Positions 23,550 to 34,700 of a stretch of DNA of 64,000 nucleotides are shown in pieces. The stretch's first letter is position 1. Each line of letters begins with the position of its first letter. A model generated the notes under the pieces. It saw only the letters and a list, made by a program, of their open reading frames with translations, made no database searches and was not told the origin of the DNA. Made by a program: the position numbers and the translations under genes. The DNA is taken from assembly GCA_902363665.1 (NCBI GenBank), contig CABJAW010000011.1, positions 83,822-147,821 on the forward strand. The letters run 5' to 3'. This DNA comes from Lachnospiraceae bacterium. Its GTDB lineage: Bacteria; Bacillota; Clostridia; Lachnospirales; Lachnospiraceae.

Positions 23550-26500
23550 ATGTCGAAATTACAGGACATCCGGGAATTGGCACAGGAACATGCGACATCG
23601 GTGAGCAGTTCACCAAGGGACTGGATGGGTTACATGGATACCGCAGCGAGACTGTACCGGTATCCTTTTACAGACCAGTTACTGATCCACGCACAGCATC
23701 CACAGGCAACCGCCTGTGCGTCCCTGGAACTGTGGAATGAGAAGATGTTCCGCTGGGTAAACCGGGGAGCAAGAGGAATCGCCCTGCTTGACGAGAATGG
23801 TCACAATGCCAGACTCCGGTATGTGTTTGATATTTCAGATACGCACATGGTGGCAGGCGGAAGAAGCCCTTACCTGTGGCAGATGCAGGAACATCAGCAG
23901 GAAGAGATCCTTACCCATCTGGTAGAAGCGTATGGTCTGGAAGAAAAAGATACCGGGAGTTTATCGGATGCGTTGATGGCGGTTGCAAGGGAAATGGTCG
24001 CAGACAGTCTGGAAGAATATCTGGACGGCTTGGAGTATGCAGCGGAAGGAACGTATCTGGAAGATCTGGATGAAGTTACGATCCGCAGTGATTTCCGCCA
24101 GCTTGCAACGGACAGCGTATATTACATGCTTTGCAGACGGTGTGGTCTGGAACCGATGGAGCTTCTGGAAGAAGAGGATTTTATGCACATCACCGATTAT
24201 AACCGGCTGTCTGTACTGACCTTTCTTGGAAATGCAGCAAGCCAGATCAGTGAGAGTGTTCTGATCGACATTGGAAGGACGGTACATAAAATTTCTCTGG
24301 AAGAAGCCAGAAAAGAGGTTGAAATTTCCAATGAAAGGAATTATAATAACTTTAACACGTTAATGCGTGAAAATAAAAATCAGGACGTAGAAAACAACAA
24401 AGAAGAAAATATCGAGAATGAAGGAGGAACCGACTATGGAACTGACATATCATCGCAAGGGGGATTACCTGTTTCCGAACCTGACCGTAGAGGAGGAAGA
24501 AGTGACGATAGGGAAATACGGGATGCTTCGGAGGAGATTCCTGAAGGAACACAAGAACAGCCTGTATCAGAGCCTGTTCCTGACAGGAAAGCTGAACAGC
24601 CATCTGGCAGAAATCGAGAAGGCAGCACAGGAGAGGATGGACAGCCAGATGGAGAAATTGCTGAAGAACCATCCGGCACCGGACAAGGAAGCAGACCCGA
24701 TGGCCTGGACAGCACATATGAACGCACTGATGGCAACAGCGGAAGAGAGCATCTTGACGGAATTGGTATACAGCTAGTTGAAGATACAAGAGAAGATGGA
24801 CTGAGTAAAGCAGAGGAAGAAATTGCCTCTGCTTTATCTTTGCCCGAATATCCAACTGCAAATGAACAAAGACGGCAGATCGAGGAAAGGGCAGCAGCCC
24901 TTTATGCCGGAGAAATCCCGATTCCAGAAAGCGTTATCGATGATATTTTACGGACAGGAGGAAACCGGGCGGGCAGTCAACTTCGTATCATCTATAATTT
25001 TATGAGCGAACAGGCCCCGGAGGAATATACGGAGTTTGTGAAGCGTGAATACCGCAAAGGTGGAAAAGGCTTTCAGATTGATGGAAGTGAATATTCGGTC
25101 TGGTTTGATGAAACCGGGATGCAGATCGTAGTGGGGCATACGGTCACAGACCAGATTTTAGATAAGGCATTTTTATCATGGGAAGATGTCAGCGGACGTA
25201 TCCATCAGCTTTTAGACCAGGGTGAATATGCACCGCAGTCTGTATTGGATGCAGCAAGAAACAATGCAGTAAAAGAACATGCACAGGCTCTTGCCTATAT
25301 GAAAGGGGATATGGCAGAAGGGGTAGCCGAGATTGTTTTTGATGAGGAGGATTTACCACATCTTCACAGTATCTATCCGGAGATCACGGATTATCTGGAA
25401 GAAAAGCTGGAAGATCCACAGTGGCTTTCGGAACTGAATGAAAGACTGGATGCACTGGCAGAAGCCTATGAAGAAAATCATTCTATTATGCGTTTCCATC
25501 ATTATAATCCTATAAATATCTCAAAGCAGTTTCAGAAGTTTGCGGATGAGGTGATTCCTTATCAGGCTAGGGATGGCTTTGCCTGGAAAGAACATCCGAT
25601 GTTCATTACACAGGATGAGATTGATGCTTATCTTGCAGGAGGTGGAGCGTATTCGCAGGGCAGGCTTAGGACGTATTCCTTTTATCTGCTGCATGAAGAT
25701 GAAAGATCGAGGACAGGTTTTATCAAGGAACAGTATGGGATCGGTGGAAGCAGTCATGCACTGTCTGGTGCCGATGATTCACACGCAAACTATGATGGAA
25801 AAGGATTATTTCTTGCAAGAGGTGCTTATGGGAATCCATATACGTCAATTTTATTATCCTGGAATAAAGTTGCAAATAGAGTAGCTTATCTGATAAAGAA
25901 TGACCAGTTCTTGCAGGCAGAAGATTATGCTCGTATGCCGGAATATGAACGGGAGCAGATGGCAAATAAGGTACTCCGTTTTTATGACCGTCTTCCGGAA
26001 GAGATGGACAGACCATTTACGGAGGACTTCTTCTGGGAAAAACCAAGAAAAGAAATGATGGCAGTTTTAGAGAATCCAGAGCAGACAGAAGAACTGTTAC
26101 AGAATATGGATGCAGCATTGGCAGCTCTTCCATTGGATTTTGAAGCGTATGGGACAAACTATCAGCAAAAAACAGAACTTCTTTCGGAACTTCATCAGTA
26201 TGCAGAAGGAACCTATACGATATTCCCGACACCAGAAGCAGAACCATTCTTTACAGAACCGTCAGGGCACCAGATGACCATGTTTGATTTCTTGGATACG
26301 AAGGCAGTGGCAGAACCGACCGTAGTCGATATGTCAGATGTGGAGGAAATAGAAGAGGAAGAGGTTACTGCCGAAGAATCTATTCTGGAAAGTCAGGAAC
26401 AGGAAACAACGAAAGATTCTGAGGGACAGGAACCAACTGAACCAGAAGAAGAGACAACAGCTAAAACCGCAGAAGAACTGGCAGAGTCCTGGGATGAGGG

Positions 26501-29500
26501 TGTTTTTGAGTATCAGGGGTATCACTTTGAAGCAGTAGGGGTATTGCCGGAAGGACTAGAGGGAAAAGATCTGGTTGCACAGACCCGTTCCAATACAGAA
26601 CTTCATCTGTCGACCTATCATACAGAAGATTTCCCTAAATATTCGTATGATGAGTTTTATGCAGTCAGCAATGCACCAACTGCCGATGTGTTCCGGTGCC
26701 TGGAAACCGGACGCAATTATATTCCCGGAGAAAATGAACTGTTTGGATATGAAGGAGAATTCCAGCCATATTTGAAACCGGAAGCAGAAAAGATTGTAAC
26801 AGAACCGCATAACTTTCGGATTCAGGATAATGACCTTGGAGCAGGCGGTCCGAAAGCAAAGTATAAAGCAAATATGGAAGCCATCCATTTGTTACAGACT
26901 TTGGAGAAAGAAGAACGTCTGGCAACACCCGAAGAACAGGAAATCTTATCCCGTTATGTTGGCTGGGGTGGTATCCCACAGGCATTTGAGGAGAGTAACA
27001 GCAGCTGGGCGAATGAGTATCTGGAATTAAAGAATACTTTATCGCCGGAAGAATACAGTGCAGCAAGGGCATCGACCTTAAATGCTTTTTATACGTCCCC
27101 GACCGTGATCCGAAGTATGTATGAAGTACTGGAAAATATGGGACTGAAACAGGGAAATATTCTGGAGCCGTCCTGTGGTGTCGGTAACTTTATGGGACTG
27201 ATCCCGGAGAGTATGGGCAAAGCCAATATGTACGGTGTGGAACTCGACCCGGTTTCGGGAAGAATCGCAAAACAGCTTTACCAGAAAAACAAGATTGCAG
27301 TACAGGGATTTGAGGAAACCAGTTATCCGGACAGCTTTTTTGACTGTGTGATAGGCAATGTTCCATTTGGGGCGTATCAGGTCAGTGACCGCAGATATGA
27401 CCGGCATCATTTTATGATCCATGATTATTTTATTGCAAAATCCCTTGATCTGGTCCGTCCGGGCGGTGTAGTTGCAGTGGTAACTTCCAGTGGAACGATG
27501 GATAAGCAGAACCCGGCAGTGAGACAGTATATCGCAAACCGGGCAGAACTGCTTGGAGCCATCCGATTACCGAATAATGCGTTCCAGAGAAATGCCAATA
27601 CCAGCGTTGTTTCTGATATTCTGTTTTTCCAGAAAAGGGACAGGGCATCCATTGAGGAACTGGAATGGTTAAATTTAAAGGAAACACCAGAAGGCTATTC
27701 AGTCAATGCTTATTTTGCAGAGCATCCGGAAATGGTGCTTGGTGAGTTTACTACAGAAAGTACCCAGTATGGAAAGCAGGAAGTGACCGTAAAACCAAAA
27801 GAAGGAATTACCTTAGAAGAACAATTAAAAGAAGCTGTCCAGAATATCCATGGCACGATCACGGAACTGGAACTTTCGGATACAGAGCTGGAGGAGGATG
27901 TTGTCTTTATACCGGCAGACCCGGAGGTAAAGAATTTCAGTTTTACCGTAGTGAATGAGGAAGTCTATTACCGGGAAAATTCTGTGATGAACTGCATGGA
28001 GCTTCCGGCAATGACAGCGGAACGTGTCAAAGGGATGGTGAAGATCCGTGATGTTACGAATGAACTGATCCGGTGTCAGATGGAAGAGGGAAGCGATGAG
28101 CAGATCACAAAGCTGCAGGAAAAACTCAATGAAGAATATGATATCTTTACAGCAAAATATGGTCTTATCAGCAGCAATGCCAATAAGAGGGCATTTAGTC
28201 AGGACAGCAGCTATTGTCTTTTGACTTCTCTGGAATTTCTGGATGATAAGGGAGAACTGAAACGGAAAGCGGATATTTTTACCAAAAGGACGATCCGCAG
28301 GGCAGAAACGGTAACTTCCGTGGATACTGCCAGTGAAGCACTTGCGGTTTGCATTGGTGAGAGGGCAGGCGTTGACCTTTCCTATATGGCACAGCTTTCA
28401 GGGAAAACAGAAGAGGAGCTTACAGAAGAACTGGCAGGGGTGATCTTTAAGAATCCGATCGGTGAAAAATGGGAGCCGTCGGATGAATATCTTTCTGGAA
28501 ATGTGAGGGAGAAACTGCAGATCGCAAAACAGTTTGCAGAAGATCACCCGGAATATCAGGTGAATGTGCAGTATTTGGAGCAGGTACAGCCAAAAGATCT
28601 GGATGCATCAGAGATTGAAGCAAGACTTGGGGCAACCTGGATCTCCGAGGATTACATTACACGGTTCATGGCAGAAACATTCCATACACCAAGATATTAT
28701 GTAGGGAGCAAGGTCAAAGTCCAGTATGCCGAAGTGACCGGACAGTGGAATGTTATGGGAAAAAATGTGGACAGCTACGGAAATGCCCTTGTTACTTCCA
28801 CATATGGAACACAGAGAGCCAATGCCTACCGCCTTTTGGAAGATGCCTTAAACCTTAGAGATACCAAGATTTATGACACGGTACAGGATGCCGATGGGGA
28901 ACACCGGGAATTAAATCGGAAGGAAACGATGCTGGCACAGCAGAAGCAGGAGCTGATCAAAGAGGAATTTAAGGAGTGGATATTTAAAGACCTGCACCGA
29001 CGGGAAGATCTCTGTAAAATTTATAATGAACGATTTAACAGCATCCGTCCACGGGAATATGATGGAAGCCATATTCAGTTTGTCGGCATGAACCCGGAGA
29101 TCACCTTGATGCCGCATCAGAAAAACGCAGTGGCTCATGTGCTGTATGGAAATAATACGTTACTGGCTCATTGCGTAGGAGCAGGAAAGACGTTCCAGAT
29201 GATCGCAGCCGGTATGGAATCAAAACGGCTGGGACTCTCACAAAAGAATCTTTATGTTGTGCCAAACCATCTGACCGAGCAGTGGGGCAGTGATTTCCTA
29301 CGTCTCTATCCGGGAGCAAATATCCTGGTGGCAACGAAGAAAGACTTTGAGCCGGCAAACCGAAAACGGTTCTGTTCCCGTATTGCGACAGGGGATTATG
29401 ATGCCGTGATCATCGGCCATACGCAGTTTGAGAAAATCCCTCTTTCAAGAGAACGGCAGATTGCCATGCTGGAAGATCAGATCGCAGATCTTACGTTTTC

Positions 29501-31718
29501 CATTGAAGAAGCGGCACATCAGGCAGGGCAGAATTATACCATCAAGCAGTTGGAAAAAACAAAGAAGAGTCTGCAGGCGAGGATGAAGAAACTCAATGAC
29601 CAGACCAGAAAGGATGATGTGGTAACTTTTGAGCAGTTGGGTGTAGACCGGCTGTTTGTGGATGAGAGCCATAGTTTTAAGAACCTTTTTTTGTATACAA
29701 AAATGCGGAATGTGGCGGGTATCTCACAGACGGATGCACAGAAAAGTTCGGATATGTTTATGAAATGCCGGTATATGGATGAACTGACAGGCGGCAGAGG
29801 AATCACCTTTGCTACAGGTACTCCTGTATCAAATAGTATGACCGAGCTTTACACTATCATGCGTTATCTCCAGTATGACACACTCATGCGTATGGGTATG
29901 GGACACTTTGATTCCTGGGCGGCAACGTTTGGGGAGACAGTAACCGCAATCGAATTATCACCGGAAGGAACGGGCTATCGTGCGAAAACACGGTTTGCCC
30001 GTTTTTTTAATCTTCCAGAGCTGATCTCCATTTTTAAGGAAGCTGCGGATATTCAGACATCGGATATGCTGAATCTTCCTGTACCGGAAGCAGAGTTTAT
30101 CAATGAAGTCTTAAAACCAAGTGAAGAACAGCAGGAAATGGTCAGTGCCTTTTCGGAACGTGCGGAAGAAGTAAGAGCCGGTCTTGTGAATCCAACGGTG
30201 GACAACATGCTCAAGATTACCAATGACGGAAGAAAATGTGCATTGGATCAGAGGCTATTAAATGAACTCCTTCCGGATGCAGAAAAAAGCAAGGTCAATA
30301 CCTGTGTGGAAAATGCTTTTCAGGTATGGGACGAGGGAAAAGCAGATCGGACAACACAGCTGATCTTCTGTGACTTGTCTACTCCAAAAGGGGATGGGAC
30401 TTTCAATGTATATGATGATGTCCGAAACAAACTGGTTGCCAGGGGAATCCCGAAAGAAGAGATTGCGTTTATCCATGAATACAACACGGAGACAAAGAAA
30501 GCAGATTTGTTTGCAAAGGTACGGGCCGGGCAGGTGAGAATCCTTATGGGTTCCACTCCAAAACTCGGTGCTGGTACAAACGTACAGGACAGGCTCATTG
30601 CCCTCCATCACCTTGACTGTCCGTGGAAGCCGTCTGATCTGGAACAGCAGGAAGGACGTATTTTAAGACAGGGAAACCAGAATGACAAAGTAAAGATATT
30701 CCGGTATGTGACGGAGAACACTTTTGATGCGTATATGTGGCAGATTTTGGAGAATAAGCAGAAGTTCATCAGTCAGATCATGACCAGTAAATCCCCGGTC
30801 AGGGCCTGTGAAGATGTGGATGATACGGCACTGTCCTATGCAGAGATCAAGGCACTTGCTACAGGCAATCCGTACATTAAGGAAAAAATGGATCTGGATG
30901 TGCAGGTGAGTAAACTGAAACTCTTAAAGGCAAACCATACCAGTCAGATTTACCGTCTGGAATCCGATATTGCAAAGAATTTCCCGGTACAGATCAGTGC
31001 ATTGAAAGAGCGGATTGCCGGGATGCAGATAGATTCCCAGGTAGTAAAAAGCGTGGATTTACAGGATAATGACACGTTTGCCATGACAGTAGGAAATGTC
31101 CTTTATGAAGATAAGAAAGAAGCAGGCGAGGCATTGATCGCTGCCTGTGCAGGACTAAAAACCGTTAGCACCGGTGGAAAGGTCGGGGAATATCATGGGT
31201 TTACGTTATCTGCTTCCTACAATATGTTCTCCAATGCATTTGAACTGACGGTCAAAGGGAAATGTTCTTATAAGCTGGAGATCGGAAAAGACCCGGTAGG
31301 AAATATGCAGCGTATCCATAACACCCTTTTTTCCATTGACAGGAAGCTGACGGAAAGTGAGCAGAAATTGGAAACCGTACAACAGCAGCTTGCGACTGCA
31401 CAGGAAGAGGTAAAGAAACCATTCCCGAAAGAAGCAGAGCTGAATGAAAAGATGGAACGGTTATCCGAGTTAAATGCGTTGCTGAACATGGATGAAAAGG
31501 GCAATGAGACGATTATGGCAGATGAGGATATTGGCAGAGAAGGAAGTAGCACAGATAGCAGGGATGCTGTAGAAGAAAAAGAACTTCCGGAAACAGCAGA
31601 CAGAATCCATAAGCCGTCTATTCTGGAACGCTTAAAGCAGGAGAAGGCACAGCAGAATACAGCGGAACAGCCACCTGTACAGAAAACTGCAAAGAAAAAA
31701 CACGAACAGGAGTTATAA
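23550..31718 (+). CDS. giant ArdC-like/methyltransferase/SF2 helicase protein
   Basis: This 2722-residue protein has an N-terminal LtrC/ArdC-like region ([20 protein letters not shown], residues 38-57), then a disordered linker (about 290-410). An adenine-methylase-like domain ([13 protein letters not shown] about 1205, [10 protein letters not shown] about 1266; NVPF replaces the usual NPPF/Y) follows. An SNF2/DEAD-like helicase completes it: [14 protein letters not shown] about 1871, VDESHSFKN about 2037, [15 protein letters not shown] and [12 protein letters not shown] about 2340-2370. Such polyvalent proteins enter recipients or protect incoming ICE DNA from restriction while remodelling it. 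The whole linker is overlapped by tnpV in another frame. The domain roles are from family knowledge; the combined role is inferred. Confidence 0.85.
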   Translation: MSKLQDIRELAQEHATSVSSSPRDWMGYMDTAARLYRYPFTDQLLIHAQHPQATACASLELWNEKMFRWVNRGARGIALLDENGHNARLRYVFDISDTHMVAGGRSPYLWQMQEHQQEEILTHLVEAYGLEEKDTGSLSDALMAVAREMVADSLEEYLDGLEYAAEGTYLEDLDEVTIRSDFRQLATDSVYYMLCRRCGLEPMELLEEEDFMHITDYNRLSVLTFLGNAASQISESVLIDIGRTVHKISLEEARKEVEISNERNYNNFNTLMRENKNQDVENNKEENIENEGGTDYGTDISSQGGLPVSEPDRRGGRSDDREIRDASEEIPEGTQEQPVSEPVPDRKAEQPSGRNREGSTGEDGQPDGEIAEEPSGTGQGSRPDGLDSTYERTDGNSGREHLDGIGIQLVEDTREDGLSKAEEEIASALSLPEYPTANEQRRQIEERAAALYAGEIPIPESVIDDILRTGGNRAGSQLRIIYNFMSEQAPEEYTEFVKREYRKGGKGFQIDGSEYSVWFDETGMQIVVGHTVTDQILDKAFLSWEDVSGRIHQLLDQGEYAPQSVLDAARNNAVKEHAQALAYMKGDMAEGVAEIVFDEEDLPHLHSIYPEITDYLEEKLEDPQWLSELNERLDALAEAYEENHSIMRFHHYNPINISKQFQKFADEVIPYQARDGFAWKEHPMFITQDEIDAYLAGGGAYSQGRLRTYSFYLLHEDERSRTGFIKEQYGIGGSSHALSGADDSHANYDGKGLFLARGAYGNPYTSILLSWNKVANRVAYLIKNDQFLQAEDYARMPEYEREQMANKVLRFYDRLPEEMDRPFTEDFFWEKPRKEMMAVLENPEQTEELLQNMDAALAALPLDFEAYGTNYQQKTELLSELHQYAEGTYTIFPTPEAEPFFTEPSGHQMTMFDFLDTKAVAEPTVVDMSDVEEIEEEEVTAEESILESQEQETTKDSEGQEPTEPEEETTAKTAEELAESWDEGVFEYQGYHFEAVGVLPEGLEGKDLVAQTRSNTELHLSTYHTEDFPKYSYDEFYAVSNAPTADVFRCLETGRNYIPGENELFGYEGEFQPYLKPEAEKIVTEPHNFRIQDNDLGAGGPKAKYKANMEAIHLLQTLEKEERLATPEEQEILSRYVGWGGIPQAFEESNSSWANEYLELKNTLSPEEYSAARASTLNAFYTSPTVIRSMYEVLENMGLKQGNILEPSCGVGNFMGLIPESMGKANMYGVELDPVSGRIAKQLYQKNKIAVQGFEETSYPDSFFDCVIGNVPFGAYQVSDRRYDRHHFMIHDYFIAKSLDLVRPGGVVAVVTSSGTMDKQNPAVRQYIANRAELLGAIRLPNNAFQRNANTSVVSDILFFQKRDRASIEELEWLNLKETPEGYSVNAYFAEHPEMVLGEFTTESTQYGKQEVTVKPKEGITLEEQLKEAVQNIHGTITELELSDTELEEDVVFIPADPEVKNFSFTVVNEEVYYRENSVMNCMELPAMTAERVKGMVKIRDVTNELIRCQMEEGSDEQITKLQEKLNEEYDIFTAKYGLISSNANKRAFSQDSSYCLLTSLEFLDDKGELKRKADIFTKRTIRRAETVTSVDTASEALAVCIGERAGVDLSYMAQLSGKTEEELTEELAGVIFKNPIGEKWEPSDEYLSGNVREKLQIAKQFAEDHPEYQVNVQYLEQVQPKDLDASEIEARLGATWISEDYITRFMAETFHTPRYYVGSKVKVQYAEVTGQWNVMGKNVDSYGNALVTSTYGTQRANAYRLLEDALNLRDTKIYDTVQDADGEHRELNRKETMLAQQKQELIKEEFKEWIFKDLHRREDLCKIYNERFNSIRPREYDGSHIQFVGMNPEITLMPHQKNAVAHVLYGNNTLLAHCVGAGKTFQMIAAGMESKRLGLSQKNLYVVPNHLTEQWGSDFLRLYPGANILVATKKDFEPANRKRFCSRIATGDYDAVIIGHTQFEKIPLSRERQIAMLEDQIADLTFSIEEAAHQAGQNYTIKQLEKTKKSLQARMKKLNDQTRKDDVVTFEQLGVDRLFVDESHSFKNLFLYTKMRNVAGISQTDAQKSSDMFMKCRYMDELTGGRGITFATGTPVSNSMTELYTIMRYLQYDTLMRMGMGHFDSWAATFGETVTAIELSPEGTGYRAKTRFARFFNLPELISIFKEAADIQTSDMLNLPVPEAEFINEVLKPSEEQQEMVSAFSERAEEVRAGLVNPTVDNMLKITNDGRKCALDQRLLNELLPDAEKSKVNTCVENAFQVWDEGKADRTTQLIFCDLSTPKGDGTFNVYDDVRNKLVARGIPKEEIAFIHEYNTETKKADLFAKVRAGQVRILMGSTPKLGAGTNVQDRLIALHHLDCPWKPSDLEQQEGRILRQGNQNDKVKIFRYVTENTFDAYMWQILENKQKFISQIMTSKSPVRACEDVDDTALSYAEIKALATGNPYIKEKMDLDVQVSKLKLLKANHTSQIYRLESDIAKNFPVQISALKERIAGMQIDSQVVKSVDLQDNDTFAMTVGNVLYEDKKEAGEALIAACAGLKTVSTGGKVGEYHGFTLSASYNMFSNAFELTVKGKCSYKLEIGKDPVGNMQRIHNTLFSIDRKLTESEQKLETVQQQLATAQEEVKKPFPKEAELNEKMERLSELNALLNMDEKGNETIMADEDIGREGSSTDSRDAVEEKELPETADRIHKPSILERLKQEKAQQNTAEQPPVQKTAKKKHEQEL
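24436..24777 (+). CDS. tnpV: TnpV family protein nested in the helicase gene
   Basis: A 113-residue frame ([20 protein letters not shown]..., [26 protein letters not shown], ending TELVYS) lies in a different reading frame inside the 2722-residue gene. It has an AAGGAGGA ribosome binding site at 24421-24428, seven bases before the ATG. The sequence matches TnpV, a small protein of unknown function first described in Tn4451. Because the long gene encodes only a Gly/Glu/Ser-rich linker here, both frames can be real. This is a true overlapping gene pair rather than a shadow frame. Confidence 0.8.
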   Translation: MELTYHRKGDYLFPNLTVEEEEVTIGKYGMLRRRFLKEHKNSLYQSLFLTGKLNSHLAEIEKAAQERMDSQMEKLLKNHPAPDKEADPMAWTAHMNALMATAEESILTELVYS

Positions 31719-31725
31719 AAGATTT

Positions 31726-31749
31726 CCCGTCAGAGTTTTCTCTGGCGGG
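31726..31749 (+). promoter_or_regulatory. intergenic hairpin before the ArdC-type gene
   Basis: CCCGTCAGAG (31726-31735) pairs with CTCTGGCGGG (31740-31749) around a TTTT loop, with one G-U pair. It lies between two long genes and 11 bp before the next ribosome binding site. There is no T-run after it. It could stabilise or process the mRNA. Confidence 0.5.
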
Positions 31750-31772
31750 GACATAAAATGGAGGGTTTGTTT

Positions 31773-34700
31773 ATGGCAAATAATATAGAGAAACAGTTAA
31801 AGGAAATATCGGAACGGCTGGAACAGGGCGTAAAGGAGATTTTTACTTCGGAACGATATACGGAATATTTGAATACCATGTCCAAGTTCCATAATTACAG
31901 TTTTAATAACACCCTTCTGATCACCATGCAGAAACCGGAGGCTACTCTGGTGGCAGGGTATCAGGCGTGGCAGAAGAAATTTAACCGCCATGTAAAGAGA
32001 GGGGAAAAAGGAATCCAGATCATCGCACCGGCACCCATCCGTGAGAAACAGGAGATTGAAAAGATTGACCCTGTAACAAAAGAGCCGGTGATCGGGGATG
32101 ACGGTCAGCCGGAAACAGAGATCGTGGAGATGGTCATTCCAAGGTTTCGTGTGACAACGGTATTTGATGTCAGCCAGACAGAGGGAGAGCCGATTGTAGA
32201 GTTGGAAGTACCGGAACTTACCGGGAGTGTACAGTTTTATGACACGTTTATGGAAGCATTGCAGAACATTTCCCCTGTGCCAATCCGCATGATGGAAATA
32301 GAAGGGGAAGCAAAGGGGTATTATCATCAGACAGAAAAGTATATCGCAATTCAGGAAGATATGAGTAATCTCCAGACCATGAAAACCGGAGTACACGAAG
32401 TAAGCCATGCATTGCTGCATGACCGGGAGGTAATGGATGCGGAAGGGATTTTAAAAGACCGGATAACCAAAGAAGTGGAAGCAGAAAGTATTGCCTATAT
32501 TGTCTGCAACCACTTTGGTCTGGATACTTCCGAATACTCTTTTACCTATATTGCCAGCTGGTGTGAAAGCAAGGATATGAAAGCACTCCGGGCATCTATG
32601 GATACCATCCGGAAAACGTCTGCGGAAGTCATTGAGAATATCGAGACACAGATGCACGAGCTGGAAATGGAAAGACCAGTTCGGGATACTTTTCATAAGG
32701 AAGATTTAATTCTGCATCTTTCAGGCAGTATGGGTTCCGAGTTTACTTATGATCTGATCGAAAACATGAGCAGGGAACAGTTAGAGCAGAATGTGGGGGA
32801 ATACGTCCGCCTTCTGGAAAGTGGTGAGATAGAGGAAAATGAGAAACCACTGGAAAGTTTTCTGGAAGAAAAAGGTGCTGCCGTCACACCACTCTATGAC
32901 AGCAGTGGGCACGGAGAGAACTATCCGATTGATTTTTATGATGTGGAATATGATGCTGACACAGGCGTTACTTATTTTTCTGACCTTTCTCCGAAAGATC
33001 AGGCAGAGATGCTGGTGCAAAAAGCAGAGTTTCCAAGAAATATTTTTTCGGAAAATGAAAAGGCATTTGTAAATGAATATGCAGAAACCTTCCCTGGACA
33101 GGTGGAAAGACTGAATGACCTGGTATGGGATATGAGGGAATCTTACGATGAAGCCGGTTCAAAGCTGGTGTATGAAGTGATCCAGGCAGCAAGGGCGAAC
33201 TTCCCAGCGAAAGAGCCGGAAATTGCAGAAGAAACAGCCATGCAGTATGCCCACCGTCTGATTGAAACAGCAGAAGCTGCCAATACGGGAGATTTCACAG
33301 ATTCCCAGAGAAATCTTATTGTGAATTTTGCATATAAGATGGATGATAAAGACGAAGTGCTTGGACTGGTGAACCGTATGATGACTGCAATCCGCAGACC
33401 GGGAAGTGAATATACGAGAAGCCTTATGAATGAAATACAGGCACAGATTGACAATTTCCCGGATGGCATGGTTGGTTTTACAGAAATGCACGAGGCAGGA
33501 ATCCAGTTAGACCATATGCTTCCGCTTACGAAAGACCGTGCATATGAATTGTACCGTGGAGGGGCAGAAATTTATGTGTTACATGGAAATCAAGAGAATC
33601 CACAGCTGGCAGAATCAACACTTGTAGACACAGAAGATGCAATTCTTGGATATGACGGTATCTTTGGAATCACAGAAACAGAATGGGAAGTGCAGAAAGA
33701 AAGAGAAATATCTGCTACAAAACAGGAAGCACTGGAACAGCAGAGTGCAGAAAAGATTGATGAGACACTTCTTCTGCATGGAGAAAGCGGAAGGTTTGCC
33801 ATTTATCAGATGGATAGTGGGGATGAGCATACTTATCAGTTTATGGGAATGGAATCCGCAAAGAGTCTGGGATATACCATTGACGGAAAGGATTACCGGA
33901 TGGTTTATGCAGCACCATGGATGCCAACAATCACGTTAGAAAATATATTTGAACGCTTTAACATTGACCGACCGGAAGATTTCCGTGGTCATTCTTTATC
34001 GGTAAGTGATGTGATCGTGATAAACAGGGGTGCAGAGATTACAGCCTATTATGTAGATTCTTTTGGATTTCAGGAACTTCCGGAGTTTGTCCAGCAGAGA
34101 ATGAACATACTGGAACATAATTCCGTCAGGGCATATCCGCCAGTTTATAAAGGAACATTGGAACAGGCAATGGGAGAACGGGATGTGGATGCTTATCTGG
34201 ATTCGAGAAAGTTAAACATGGACTGCAAGAAAGCAATCGAAGAAGCTATCCGGGAGAATTTTGACGGGCTGCACTTAAAGCAGAATGCAGCAAAAGAAGT
34301 CGTGGAACGCTTTGGGGAAGAACGTATGAATTTTGTTATGGCAAATACCATCCAGGAACTTTCCCATGATGGAAGATTCTCCAGACAGAACAAAGACTGG
34401 GCGGAGCATATCGAAGTCCCGGAAAATATCAGCCGGGGCAGAAATCTGAACCTGGATTATGTGATCGAAAGCCACCCGGCAGTTTTAGATGGGTTTATCG
34501 ACATGGCAAGAGCTGAGATCCGGATGCAGAGGATAGAACAGGCGATAGGAGAAAACGAAGTGACGATTACGGCAGAGACAAGAGGGTATGAAGCAGAAGG
34601 ACATAACGGAACATGGCATACGGTTGATGAAAAGGAATATGCCGGGGAGAAGTTTTTCTTAATGGAACAGGATGAATTTGGCTCCGATGTGGCAGGCATT

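Noticed and set aside
24352-24861. 169-codon minus-strand frame across the helicase linker
   Set aside because: Low-complexity Cys/Leu/His-rich translation; unlike the plus-strand tnpV in the same stretch it has no ribosome binding site or family match.
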